The notes beneath the pieces were generated by a model. It was not told where the DNA came from, made no database searches, and worked only from the letters and a program-made list of their open reading frames with translations. Positions 1-10,000 of a stretch of 64,000 bases of DNA are shown in pieces (positions within the stretch are counted from its first letter, which is position 1; each line of letters starts with the position of its first letter). This DNA comes from Candidatus Coprenecus avistercoris (lineage in GTDB: Bacteria; Bacteroidota; Bacteroidia; Bacteroidales; UBA932). Position numbers and translations under genes: made by a program. The DNA is taken from the NCBI GenBank assembly GCA_018712275.1, contig DVHI01000074.1:1-64000 (forward strand), in the 5' to 3' direction.

Positions 1-237
1 TATCTTGGGCAGCTTATGGCCTATCTGCGCATTCTGGACGACCATGTGAAAAAAACACATGAAAATCCGAGTATAGGAATTGTGTTGTGCAAGGAGGCGG
101 ACAAGGAATATGTGGAATATGTCATCCAGGACTACAACAAACCGATGGGCGTAGCTACCTACACTACCTCGGCAGATATGCCGGAAAAATTGCGCAATGC
201 TTTACCAGACAGTGAGGAATTGAAGAAGTTGCTGTAA
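1..237 (+). CDS. C-terminal part of YhcG/DUF1016-type PDDEXK nuclease protein (truncated by window edge)
   Basis: The reading frame is open from base 1 (YLGQLMAYLR...), so the ORF-track start at 16 is probably internal. The remaining ~78 residues match the end of the DUF1016 C-terminal domain: a helix ending in a sheet with NPSIGIVLCK, then VEYVIQDYNKPMGVATY and a short acidic tail. In this family the segment belongs to a PD-(D/E)XK nuclease-like fold, and members are often found near restriction or defence genes. The N-terminal part and catalytic residues lie outside the window, so activity cannot be judged. The next gene begins 106 nt downstream and is functionally unrelated. Confidence 0.8.
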   Translation, partial: YLGQLMAYLRILDDHVKKTHENPSIGIVLCKEADKEYVEYVIQDYNKPMGVATYTTSADMPEKLRNALPDSEELKKLL

Positions 238-343
238 GACATACATGATGTAAAAGCTGATTTGCACTAATGTCAGTGCTCAACAAGTGAGGCGGTATCG
301 GATTTTTTTGTAAATTGCAACGATGTTTTAAATTATACTGAAT

Positions 344-544
344 ATGGCTGAAATGGAAAAAATGAAATATGAGGAGGCGCTCGGACGCCTGGAGAAGATA
401 GTGGCTCAGATCGAGGACCCGCAGACGGCGGTGGGGGATATCCCCGCGAAGGTGAAGGAGGCGGCGGAGCTGCTGACTTACTGCCGGAAGATGCTGAAAG
501 AGAGCGAGGAAAGCATCGGGAAAATACTCGATGATGAACAATAG
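344..544 (+). CDS. xseB: Exodeoxyribonuclease VII small subunit
   Basis: This 66-aa protein has the XseB signature: MKYEEALGRLEKIVAQIE near the N terminus, followed by a helical hairpin with LLTYCRKMLKESEESIGKIL. XseB subunits bind the large XseA subunit to form exonuclease VII, which degrades single-stranded DNA from both ends. The length is typical. xseA is not adjacent; the preceding gene is the YhcG-like protein. The next gene, glgB, starts 27 nt downstream on the same strand, so the two may share a transcript although their functions are unrelated. The 106 nt upstream is AT-rich and has no promoter I can call with confidence. Confidence 0.9.
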   Translation: MAEMEKMKYEEALGRLEKIVAQIEDPQTAVGDIPAKVKEAAELLTYCRKMLKESEESIGKILDDEQ

Positions 545-571
545 TCAGGTGAAACATTAAAAATAACAGCT

Positions 572-2545
572 ATGATATTCGACAAGGATCCATATCTGAT
601 GCCCTACCGGGGCCAGATTGAAAAACGCTACAGGGAACTGGTAATCAGGAAACAGGAACTGGCCGGATATGGCCGCAGGCTCTCTGATGCAGTGAACAAC
701 CACCTGTACTACGGAGTGCACGCCGACAAGAAGGAAGTGGTCTTCAGGGAGTGGGCTCCGAACGCCACGGCGATATACCTCATCGGGGATTTCAACGGCT
801 GGCGGAAGGATGAGAGATACCGGCTGAACTCCGTCGGAGGCGGCAACTGGGAACTCCGTCTGCCGGCTGCGGAGGTGCCTCACGGCTCTCTGTTCAAATG
901 GCTGGTGGAGTGGAACGGCGGCAGCGGCGAGAGGCTTCCGGCCTATGCGACCCGCTGCGTCCAGGATCCGGAGACGAAGATTTTCTCCGCCCAGGTATGG
1001 CTTCCTCCTAAGAAATACCGCTGGCGGCATACCCGCTTTGTCCCGCACAACCGCTGCCCCCTCATCTACGAGGCCCATATCGGCATGAGCTCCGAGGAGG
1101 AGAAGGTCGCCTCGTTCGACGAGTTCCGTCAGAACGTGCTGCCGCGCATCCGCGACCTCGGGTACAACACCCTGCAGATCATGGCCCTCCAGGAGCATCC
1201 CTACTACGGCTCCTTCGGCTATCAGGTCTCCAACTTCTTCGCCCTGAGCTCCCGCTTCGGCACTCCGGAGGAGTTCAAGGCCCTGGTGGACGAGGCGCAC
1301 GGGATGGGTATCGCCGTGGTCATGGACCTGGTGCACTCCCACGCGGTGGACAATGAGGTGGAGGGTATCGGGATGCTTGACGGGACTGAATACCTCTACT
1401 GTCATGCCGGAGCCAGAGGACGGCATCCTGCATGGGGCTCGCGCTGTTTCAACTACGGCAAGCCCTCGACGGTCCATTTCCTGCTCTCGAACATCAAGTT
1501 CTGGATGGAGGAATATCATATCGACGGTTTCCGCTTCGACGGGGTGACCAGCATGATATATCTGGACCACGGCCTTGGCAAGGACTTTACGGACTATTCC
1601 TGCTATTTCGACGGCAATCAGGACGAGGACGCCCTGCTATATCTCGGCCTGGCCAACATCATGATAAAGGAGATAAATCCCAAGGCCATCACCATTGCGG
1701 AGGACGTCAGCGGCATGCCCGGGCTGGCGGCTCCTGCGGGAGTGGGCGGCATAGGCTTCGACTTCCGCCTGAGCATGGGCATAGCCGACCACTGGATCAA
1801 GTGGATAAAGGAGCGCAAGGACGAGGACTGGAGCATGGGCGAGATATACTACGAGCTGACCAACAAGCGGGCCGACGAGCGCACGGTCTCCTACGCCGAG
1901 TGCCACGACCAGGCCCTGGTGGGCGACAAGACGATCATCTTCCGCCTGATGGACAAGGAGATGTACACTGCCATGAACAAGGCCTCGCAGAACCTGACCG
2001 TGGAGCGCGGCATGGCCCTGCACAAGATGATCCGCCTGGTAACCATCGCCACGGCCGGAGACGGCTACCTGAACTTCATGGGCAATGAGTTCGGCCACCC
2101 CGAGTGGATAGACTTTCCCCGCGAGGGGAACGGCTGGTCCTATTTCTATGCCCGCCGCCAGTGGTCCCTGAGCGACAACCCGGACCTGCGCTACGGCGAA
2201 CTCCGGGATTTCGACCGGGCGATGATACACCTCTTCGCCGAAAACAACATCCTTACCGAGCGCCCCGTGCAACTTTACGTGGACGAGGCCCGAAAAGTTT
2301 TGATTTTTGCCAGAGGATGTTTTATCTTTGCGCTCAATTTCCACCCCTCTGAGTCGGTGGCAGACTTCAAGTTCCGGGCACCGGCAGGAGAATACAGGCA
2401 AGTCCTTGACACTGATGCGCCTGCATTCGGAGGCTTCGGTCGGAACGACGAGAACACGGCTCATTTTACCGTGAAAGATAACGACTGTGACACACTTTCC
2501 CTTTACCTGCCCAGCAGGTCGGCCATAGTCCTGAAAAGAAAGTAA
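572..2545 (+). CDS. glgB: 1,4-alpha-glucan branching enzyme (GH13)
   Basis: This 657-aa protein transfers alpha-1,4-glucan segments to form alpha-1,6 branches in cytoplasmic glycogen. Residues ~48-150 form a CBM48-like beta domain (VVFREWAPNATAIYLIGDFNGW). The GH13 barrel follows, with the nucleophile Asp in GFRFDGVTSMIY (about residue 323), the general acid Glu in ITIAEDVSG (about 377), a downstream HDQ, and NFMGNEFGHPEW. The C-terminal ~100 residues are an all-beta domain. The short N-terminal module resembles the eukaryotic/Bacteroidetes type rather than the longer E. coli form. It is the first gene of a packed alpha-glucan cluster, with the next gene 17 nt downstream. Confidence 0.93.
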   Translation: MIFDKDPYLMPYRGQIEKRYRELVIRKQELAGYGRRLSDAVNNHLYYGVHADKKEVVFREWAPNATAIYLIGDFNGWRKDERYRLNSVGGGNWELRLPAAEVPHGSLFKWLVEWNGGSGERLPAYATRCVQDPETKIFSAQVWLPPKKYRWRHTRFVPHNRCPLIYEAHIGMSSEEEKVASFDEFRQNVLPRIRDLGYNTLQIMALQEHPYYGSFGYQVSNFFALSSRFGTPEEFKALVDEAHGMGIAVVMDLVHSHAVDNEVEGIGMLDGTEYLYCHAGARGRHPAWGSRCFNYGKPSTVHFLLSNIKFWMEEYHIDGFRFDGVTSMIYLDHGLGKDFTDYSCYFDGNQDEDALLYLGLANIMIKEINPKAITIAEDVSGMPGLAAPAGVGGIGFDFRLSMGIADHWIKWIKERKDEDWSMGEIYYELTNKRADERTVSYAECHDQALVGDKTIIFRLMDKEMYTAMNKASQNLTVERGMALHKMIRLVTIATAGDGYLNFMGNEFGHPEWIDFPREGNGWSYFYARRQWSLSDNPDLRYGELRDFDRAMIHLFAENNILTERPVQLYVDEARKVLIFARGCFIFALNFHPSESVADFKFRAPAGEYRQVLDTDAPAFGGFGRNDENTAHFTVKDNDCDTLSLYLPSRSAIVLKRK

Positions 2546-2562
2546 CATATTAATAAAGGTAT

Positions 2563-4506
2563 ATGTCGTATCTTAAGTTTGACAAAGAAGAACTGGTGAA
2601 CCTGGAGTACTCTCTGGTCAGGGAAGTGCTCGCCACCAATAAGACCGGCGGATATCTGAACACTACGCTCGTAGGCTGCAATACCCGCAAGTACCACGGT
2701 CTGTTTGTGCTCCCCGTCAAGAACTTCGACAACAGAAGGTATGTCCTTCTATCCTCGCTGGATGAGACGCTTATCCAGCATGGCCGGGAATTCAATCTCG
2801 GCATTCACTGTTATGGCAAGAACAACTATGAGCCCCGCGGACACAAATACATCGTGGATTTCGAGTTCGACAAGTACCCCACGATTACCTACAGGGTCGG
2901 AGGTATCCTCTTCAGCAAGTCCATGCTCTTCCTGCACAACAAGGAGCAGTTGCTGATCAAGTACACCCTGCTCGATGCCCACTCGGCCACCACGCTGCGC
3001 CTCAGGCCGTTCCTTTCATTTAGGGAAATCCACACCCTGACCCATGCCAATGAGGACGCGGAACGCGGATACGTGACCGTGGAGAACGGAGCCGCCTACA
3101 GGCTCTACGACGGCTTCCCCACCGTCAACCTCCAGCTCAATAAGCAGAACGATTATTTCCACAACCCCGACTGGTACTACAACATCGAGTATCTCGAGGA
3201 GAAGCGCCGCGGCTTCGAGTATCAGGAGGACCTCTATACCCCCGGCTACTTCGAGCTTCCCATCAAGAAGGGAGAATCGATAGTAGTATCGGTATCCACT
3301 TCCCCCGTAGCGGCCAAGGGCCTTTCCGGAGTGTTTACCCGCGAGGCCGCCAGGAGGATTTCCCTCCAGAGTTACGACGACTGCCTGCACCGTGCGGCCA
3401 AGCAGTTCATCGTCAATACGGGCAAGGGCCTCAAGGAAATATACGCCGGCTACACCTGGCTCGGCAAGGGACTGCGCGAGACCTTTATCTCCCTGCCCGG
3501 CCTGACCCTCTTCGCCGACGGTGACACCGCTCAGTTCGAGGAAGTGCTCGACAGCACATTCAAGATATACAACCACCAGCTCCTGCACGGCTCCAAACAG
3601 GTGGACGCCGCCCTGTGGCTGTTCTGGGTTGTCCAGCAGTATGCGGCCTTCACCGGTGACGCCCAGGGTACATGGCTGAAATACCGCGCAAAGCTCAAGG
3701 CCATCCTCAAGAGCTTCCTCGACGGGGGCCGCATGGGAGTGTCCCTGTCCGACAACTGCCTGCTGTGGGCCAGGATGAACGGTGTGGCCATGACCTGGAT
3801 GAACGCCTACGACAAGGACGGAGTGCCCGTCACCGAGCGCAGCGGCTTCCAGGTGGAGACCAACGCCTTCTGGTACAACGCAGTCAGCTACATGATCGAC
3901 ATGGAGACCAAGTACGGCTCCGACACCCGCTTCGTATATCAGCTCCAGGCCGTGAAGGATAAGCTGGACGCCAACTTCTACAACGTCTTCTGGTGTGAGG
4001 AGCGTCAGCATCTGGCCGACTACGTGGACGAGAACGGACAGAATGTCTTCACCCGTCCCAACCAGATCTTCGCCTGCAGCCTGGACTACTCCCCTCTGAG
4101 CGAGGAGGTCAAGGGCAAGATCATGGAGGCTGTCAAGAGGGAACTGCTCACCGAGCGCGGCATCCGAACCCTCTCTCCCAAGAACTCTCTCTACAAGGGA
4201 GTCTACGATGGAAATCAGGATCAGAGAGACCATTCCTACCATCAGGGCTCGACCCGGGTATGGCTCCTGACATACTATATCGAGGCCATGCTGAAACTCT
4301 ACGGAGGCATGTTCGTCCGCAGGGCCACCGAGCTCATCAACGCTTTCGAGGAGGATATCGAGCGTCACGGCGTCGGAGCCATCTGCGAACTCTACGACGG
4401 CGATCCCCCGCACAATCCTCACGGAGCCATCTCCAGCGCAGTGGCCACCGCATCCCTGCTTCGTTCCGAATATCTTGTAAACAAATATAAAACGGAGGAG
4501 TTATGA
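2563..4506 (+). CDS. Glycogen debranching enzyme (amylo-alpha-1,6-glucosidase, GDE family)
   Basis: The 647-aa product has a bacterial GDE_N domain (residues ~1-230: TNKTGGYLNTTLVGCNTRKYHGLFV) followed by a GDE_C (alpha/alpha)6 barrel typical of GH133. Recognisable barrel segments are ETFISLPGLTLFADGD, DAALWLFWVVQQY and YDGNQDQRDHSYHQGSTRVW near the C terminus. It should hydrolyse alpha-1,6 branch points of glycogen in the cytoplasm. No signal peptide is present. The stop codon overlaps the next start in ATGA, which suggests translational coupling with the GT4 gene. Together with the branching enzyme, GH57 and synthase-phosphorylase genes it completes a synthesis and breakdown set. Confidence 0.9.
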   Translation: MSYLKFDKEELVNLEYSLVREVLATNKTGGYLNTTLVGCNTRKYHGLFVLPVKNFDNRRYVLLSSLDETLIQHGREFNLGIHCYGKNNYEPRGHKYIVDFEFDKYPTITYRVGGILFSKSMLFLHNKEQLLIKYTLLDAHSATTLRLRPFLSFREIHTLTHANEDAERGYVTVENGAAYRLYDGFPTVNLQLNKQNDYFHNPDWYYNIEYLEEKRRGFEYQEDLYTPGYFELPIKKGESIVVSVSTSPVAAKGLSGVFTREAARRISLQSYDDCLHRAAKQFIVNTGKGLKEIYAGYTWLGKGLRETFISLPGLTLFADGDTAQFEEVLDSTFKIYNHQLLHGSKQVDAALWLFWVVQQYAAFTGDAQGTWLKYRAKLKAILKSFLDGGRMGVSLSDNCLLWARMNGVAMTWMNAYDKDGVPVTERSGFQVETNAFWYNAVSYMIDMETKYGSDTRFVYQLQAVKDKLDANFYNVFWCEERQHLADYVDENGQNVFTRPNQIFACSLDYSPLSEEVKGKIMEAVKRELLTERGIRTLSPKNSLYKGVYDGNQDQRDHSYHQGSTRVWLLTYYIEAMLKLYGGMFVRRATELINAFEEDIERHGVGAICELYDGDPPHNPHGAISSAVATASLLRSEYLVNKYKTEEL

Positions 4507-5783
4507 GAGTCTTAATGTTCGGATGGGAGTTCCCGCCCCATATCTCGGGCGGACTCGGAACGGCCTGCTACGGCATGGTCAGAGGCTTGGCCAACAATGA
4601 TGTGGATGTACTTTTCGTAATGCCTTCGGCATCCGGAGACGAGGACGGCTCTGTGGCCCATATCATCAACGCGAGCGATGTGGAGGCCACGGACATCAAG
4701 TGCAGTCCCATGGATTTCCTGCAGAGGATCAATTTCCTCAGGATAGGCTCCAATCTGGTGCCCTACGTAGATCCCCGGGATTTCTCCGAGATGGTCGAGG
4801 AAGACAGGCACAATCAGGTCAATGACTTCAAAATCAACTTCAAGCAGAAATACAAATTCTCCGGCAAGTATGGCACCAACCTCATGGAGGAGGTGGCCCG
4901 CTACGCCCTTGTGGGAGGTACCATCGCCCTGCAGAATCAGTTCGACGTCATCCACGCCCACGACTGGCTTACCTACGCTGCGGGAGTGGCCGCCAAGAGA
5001 CTGACCGGCAAGCCGCTGGTGGTCCATGTCCATGCCACGGAGTTCGACCGTACCGGAGAGAATGTCAACACTCAGGTCTACGCCCTGGAGAAGATGGGCA
5101 TGGAGGCTGCCGACAAGGTAATCACCGTCAGCAACCTCACCCGCAACATCGTCATCAACCGCTACGGCATCTCGCCCGACAAGGTGGTTACTGTCCACAA
5201 CGCAGTGGATTTCAGCGGCCGCAACGAGATAGACGTGCAGCGCGGGGTATCCGAGAAGGTGGTCACCTTCCTGGGCCGCATCACCTTCCAGAAAGGACCG
5301 GAATACTTTATCGAGGCCGCCAACAAGGTCCTCAAATACTATAAGAATGTGCGTTTCGTGATGGCCGGCAGCGGCGACCTGCTCAACCGCTCTATCCGCC
5401 GCGTCGCAAAACTGGGCATATCCGACAGGTTCCATTTCACCGGTTTCCTCCGCGGAGCCGACGTTCAGAGGATGTTCGCAGTCTCTGACGTGTACGTGAT
5501 GCCCTCCGTCTCGGAGCCTTTCGGTATCTCACCCCTCGAGGCCATGAGGACGGGAGTGCCCACCATCATATCCAAGCAGTCCGGCGTGGCCGAGGTCCTG
5601 AAGCACTCCATCAAGGTGGACTTCTGGGACATCGACGCCATGGCCGACGCCATCTACGGCCTTCTCAGATATCCCGCCCTTGCGGATATGTCTTCCCGCT
5701 GCGGACTGGAGGAGGTCAATACCCTCAAGTGGAACAACGCAGCACAGAAAATCAAACAAGTTTATTTGTCAACATTGGATTAA
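4503..5783 (+). CDS. GT4-family glycosyltransferase of the glycogen cluster
   Basis: This 426-aa protein is a GT-B glycosyltransferase. The N-terminal Rossmann domain has FGWEFPPHISGGLGTACYG, the sugar-nucleotide glycine loop of starch/glycogen-synthase-like enzymes, and DVIHAHDWLTYAAG. The C-terminal domain has FLGRITFQKGPEYFIEAA and the E-x7-E retaining-GT motif SEPFGISPLEAMRTGVPTI. Position between the debranching enzyme (4-nt ATGA overlap) and a GH57 protein suggests alpha-glucan elongation or primer synthesis in the cytoplasm. The fused enzyme downstream carries a separate GT3-like synthase, so the two presumably have distinct acceptors or products. The exact donor cannot be read from sequence. 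Confidence 0.85.
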   Translation: MRVLMFGWEFPPHISGGLGTACYGMVRGLANNDVDVLFVMPSASGDEDGSVAHIINASDVEATDIKCSPMDFLQRINFLRIGSNLVPYVDPRDFSEMVEEDRHNQVNDFKINFKQKYKFSGKYGTNLMEEVARYALVGGTIALQNQFDVIHAHDWLTYAAGVAAKRLTGKPLVVHVHATEFDRTGENVNTQVYALEKMGMEAADKVITVSNLTRNIVINRYGISPDKVVTVHNAVDFSGRNEIDVQRGVSEKVVTFLGRITFQKGPEYFIEAANKVLKYYKNVRFVMAGSGDLLNRSIRRVAKLGISDRFHFTGFLRGADVQRMFAVSDVYVMPSVSEPFGISPLEAMRTGVPTIISKQSGVAEVLKHSIKVDFWDIDAMADAIYGLLRYPALADMSSRCGLEEVNTLKWNNAAQKIKQVYLSTLD

Positions 5784-5795
5784 AAGCACATTATT

Positions 5796-7001
5796 ATGGA
5801 AACAAAACCTTCAATCTGCATATATTTTCAGGTTCATCAGCCTGACCGTCTCAGACAGTACCGTTTCTTCGATATAGGAAACGACCACCACTATTACGAT
5901 GACTTCGCCAACAGGACCATCCTCCGCCGTGTGGCCGAGAGGTGCTACCTGCCCATGAACAAGCTCCTGCTGGAGGTGATAGCCGCCTGCGGCAAGAAGT
6001 TCAAGGTGGCATTCTCCCTCTCCGGCTCCGTGATAGAGCAGTTCGAGGCATACGCCCCCGAGGTGCTCGACAGCTTCAAGGCCCTGGCCGCCACAGGCTG
6101 CGTGGAGTTCATCGGCGAGACCTATTCACATACCCTGGCCTCTCTCTTCTCGCCCTCTGAGTTCGAGAAACAGGTCAAGCTGCACTCGGCCCTCATCGCC
6201 AAACATTTCGGCAAGAAGCCCAAGACCTTCAGGAACACCGAGCTGATCTACTCCGACGAGATAGGCTCGCTCGTCAGCAAGATGGGCTTCACCTGCATGC
6301 TGACCGAGGGTGCCAAGCACATCCTGGGATGGAAATCCCCCAACTACGTATATACCAACGCTATCAACCCTAAGCTCAAGCTCCTGCTCCGTAATTTCGG
6401 CCTGAGCGACGACATAGCGTTCCGCTTCTCCGACAAGTCCTGGGACAAGTGGCCCGTGGACACCGGCAAGTATATATCATGGCTGACTGACTCGATTAAG
6501 GACGGAGAGGTCATCAACCTCTTCATGGACTACGAGACCTTCGGCGAGCATCAGAACGCCTCCACCGGCATCTTCGAGTTCTTCCGCGCCCTTCCCGAGG
6601 CCGTCCTCTCGCAGACCGGTTTCGAGTTCTGCACCCCTCAGCAGGTGATCAAGAAGCATCAGCCCGTGGCTCCTCTCAACGTACCCTTCCCGATTTCCTG
6701 GGCGGACGAGGAGAGAGACACCACCGCATGGCTCGGAAACGAGTTGCAGAACGAGGCATCCTCGAAGCTCTACGCCCTCACCGATAAGGTGATAGCCGCC
6801 GAGGACCAGAAGATTGCCAAGGATTTCCTGAAGCTGCAGGAGAGCGACCATTTCTACTACATGTGTACCAAGTTCTTCTCAGACGGAGCCGTGCACAATT
6901 ACTTCAATCCGTACGACACCCCGTATGAGGCATTTATCAACTACATGAACGTTTTAAGTGACTTTATGCTGAGGATCGACGGACGTCTGAAACAAGAATA
7001 A
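5796..7001 (+). CDS. GH57 family alpha-amylase / glucanotransferase
   Basis: The 401-aa protein starts with the GH57 hallmark CIYFQVHQPDRLRQYRFFD. GH57 enzymes use a (beta/alpha)7 barrel; the expected nucleophile Glu is in TFRNTELIYSDEIG (about residue 149) and the acid Asp in LFMDYETFGEHQ (about residue 245). It lacks a signal peptide and so is probably intracellular, acting on glycogen or maltodextrin by hydrolysis or glucan transfer. It starts 12 nt after the GT4 gene. The debranching, GT4, GH57 order recurs in Bacteroidales, which supports a shared alpha-glucan role. Amylase versus 4-alpha-glucanotransferase cannot be resolved here. Confidence 0.9.
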   Translation: METKPSICIYFQVHQPDRLRQYRFFDIGNDHHYYDDFANRTILRRVAERCYLPMNKLLLEVIAACGKKFKVAFSLSGSVIEQFEAYAPEVLDSFKALAATGCVEFIGETYSHTLASLFSPSEFEKQVKLHSALIAKHFGKKPKTFRNTELIYSDEIGSLVSKMGFTCMLTEGAKHILGWKSPNYVYTNAINPKLKLLLRNFGLSDDIAFRFSDKSWDKWPVDTGKYISWLTDSIKDGEVINLFMDYETFGEHQNASTGIFEFFRALPEAVLSQTGFEFCTPQQVIKKHQPVAPLNVPFPISWADEERDTTAWLGNELQNEASSKLYALTDKVIAAEDQKIAKDFLKLQESDHFYYMCTKFFSDGAVHNYFNPYDTPYEAFINYMNVLSDFMLRIDGRLKQE

Positions 7002-7027
7002 TTCCGTTACCAACATCAAGACATTTT

Positions 7028-10000
7028 ATGAGTACTGAAAAAGTTGTGATGCCCGACTATCTGTTCGAGGCAAGCTGGGAAGTCTGCAATAAGGTAGGAG
7101 GCATCCATACCGTATTGGCTACAAAATCCCTGAACCTTTCCGAGGAGCTGGGAAGCAACCACATCCACATAGGACCGGATGTATGGGTGGACACCGCCCA
7201 GAATCCGGAATTTACCGAGGATCCCATACTCTTCCGCACCTGGAGGATTGCCGCCGCCGAAGAGGGGCTGCGCCTGAGGGTGGGACGGTGGAACATCCCC
7301 GGGAAGCCGATTGCCATCCTCGTGGATTTCTCCCAGTTCATTTCCAAGAAAAATGAGATATTCACCGCCCTGTGGGAGAAGTTCAAGCTGGACTCCCTCT
7401 CCGGACAGTGGGACTTTATAGAATCCGCCCTGTTCGGCTATGCCGCCGGAAAGGTGATAGAGAGTTTCGTCAATTTCAACCTCCAGCCCCACCACCGCGT
7501 AGTGGCTCATTTCCATGAGTGGATGACCGGAGCCGGAGTGCTCTACCTCAAGAGCATCAATGCCCATGTCGGTACCATTTTCACTACCCACGCCACAGTC
7601 GTGGGCCGTTGCCTTGCATGCAACAACGTGCCTCTGTACGAGACGCTTAATAACTGCAACGCCGACGAGAAGGCCCGTTACTACAATGTGATGGCCAAGC
7701 ACTCCCTCGAGAGATGCGCCGCCGTCAACGCCGATGTGTTCACCACAGTCAGCGACATCACAGCTACCGAGTGCGAGCGTCTGCTTGGCAAGAAAGTGGA
7801 CCTGATCACTCCCAACGGCTTTGACAACAGCATTCTGCCTTCCAAGGAAAAGAAGGCGGAGGCCGTGGCGGAAGGACGCAAGGCTCTGCTGACACTGGCC
7901 TCGGCCATGTGCGGGGAGGACTGCTCCGATGCCTTCATCATGGGTATCAGCGGACGTTATGAGTACAAGAACAAAGGTATAGATGCATATCTGGACGTGC
8001 TCGGCCGTCTCAACAATTCCGGCAGCTGCAGCAGGACCGTGGTGGCATTCATCATGGTACCGGCAGGGCACAACGGTCCGGACAAGGAACTGGTTGCCAA
8101 GCTCGCAGGAGACGGCTCCGGCTATCAGTGCCTGACTACCCACAGTCTCAACGAGCCCGGAAACGACATTATCCTCAACCGTATAAAGGCCCTGGGTCTG
8201 GTCAACAGCCCCGGCAGCAAGGTCAAGGTCATATATGTGCCCTCGTATCTGAACGGAGACGACGGCGTGCTCAACAGGAAGTACTATGACCTTCTTATGG
8301 CCATGGACCTGACAGTCTTCCCTTCGTATTACGAGCCTTGGGGATATACTCCGCTGGAGTCCCTGGCGTTCGGCGTGCCTACCGTGACCACCACACTGGC
8401 CGGTTTCGGCCTCTGGGTGCGCAGCCACTACAATGCCGCCCATCCCTCGATTACCATTGTCCCCCGCAACGACTCCAACTACGACCAGGTGGTGGATACC
8501 GTCCTCAAGCAGGTACTGGAGATGACCCGCCTGACTCCGGAGACTATGGAACACTACCGGGCCAATGCGGTGGAGGTATCCGAAATCGCTCTCTGGAAGC
8601 ACAACATCTACTATTACAAGCAGGCCTATTCCCTGGCCCTCGACCGCATCGTGCATGCTATGGGTGCCTTCCCCGAATACAGGGAGGACCAGGTGCAGAA
8701 CTATCACCGCATAGAGGTCAACCGCCCCTCGTGGAGCCGTATCATCGTAACCCGCGTGATGCCCGAGAGGCTCCGCTGGCTGGATACCATATCCAAGAAC
8801 CTGTGGTGGTGCTGGAATCAGGAAGCCATGGACCTCTTCATGAGCATCAATCCCGATCTGTGGAAGAAGTGCGAGAAGAATCCTATCGCCCTGCTCGACC
8901 GTCTGACCCTCGACGATTACAAGCGGCTCGAGGCCGATACCGATTTCCTGGCCCGTCTGGATGCAGTGACCGAAATCTTCAAGACCTATATGGAGGGCAA
9001 GAATGACCGTCCTTCTCCTTCGATAGCCTACTTCAGCATGGAGTACGGCCTGGACACTTCCCTGAAGATCTATTCGGGAGGTCTGGGAATCCTTGCCGGT
9101 GACTACCTCAAGGAGTCCAGCGACATGAGGGTCAAGATGACAGGTGTCGGTCTGCTGTACCGCTATGGCTATTTCAGCCAGAGACTTACCGCTCAGGGTG
9201 ACCAGGTGGCCGACTACGAGCCTCAGGACTTCTTCAAGATCCCGGCCATGCCAGTCAGGGACGAGAACGGCAACTGGATGATGGTTTCCATAGTATTCCC
9301 CGGACGTACTGTCCACGCCAAGATCTGGAGAGTGGATGTAGGCCGCACGGAACTCTATCTGCTCGACACGGACTTCGAGGACAACCTGCCCGAGGACCGT
9401 CAGATTACCCATCATCTCTACGGAGGTGACTGGGAGAACCGTCTGAAGCAGGAGCTGCTGCTCGGCATCGGCGGTATCCGCGCCCTGCGTGCCCTGGGTA
9501 TCCACTGCGACATCTACCACTGCAATGAGGGTCATGCCGCCTTCATAGGACTGGAGCGTCTGCGCGAGTATGTGGCCGCCGGCATTTCCTACAACGAGGC
9601 GCTCGAGCTGGTAAGATGCTCTTCGCTCTTCACCACCCATACCCCGGTGCCCGCCGGTCATGACGCCTTCAGCGAGGACCTGCTCCGCACCTACATGAAT
9701 CATTATCCCCAGAGGATGAAGATCGACTGGGAGACCATGATGGCTCTCGGCAAGATCAATCCCACTGACCACGGCGAGAAGTTCTCGATGAGCAACCTGG
9801 CCTGCAACCTCTCCCAGGAGGTCAACGGCGTGAGCTGGATGCACGGCAAGGTAAGCCAGGAGATACTCGGCGGACTGTGGCCCGGCTACCTGCCCGAGGA
9901 GCTGCACATCGGCTATGTGACCAACGGAGTACACTATCCGACATGGACCGCACCCCAGTGGAAGGCCATACATGCCAAGGTATTCGGTCCCGAGTTCGCC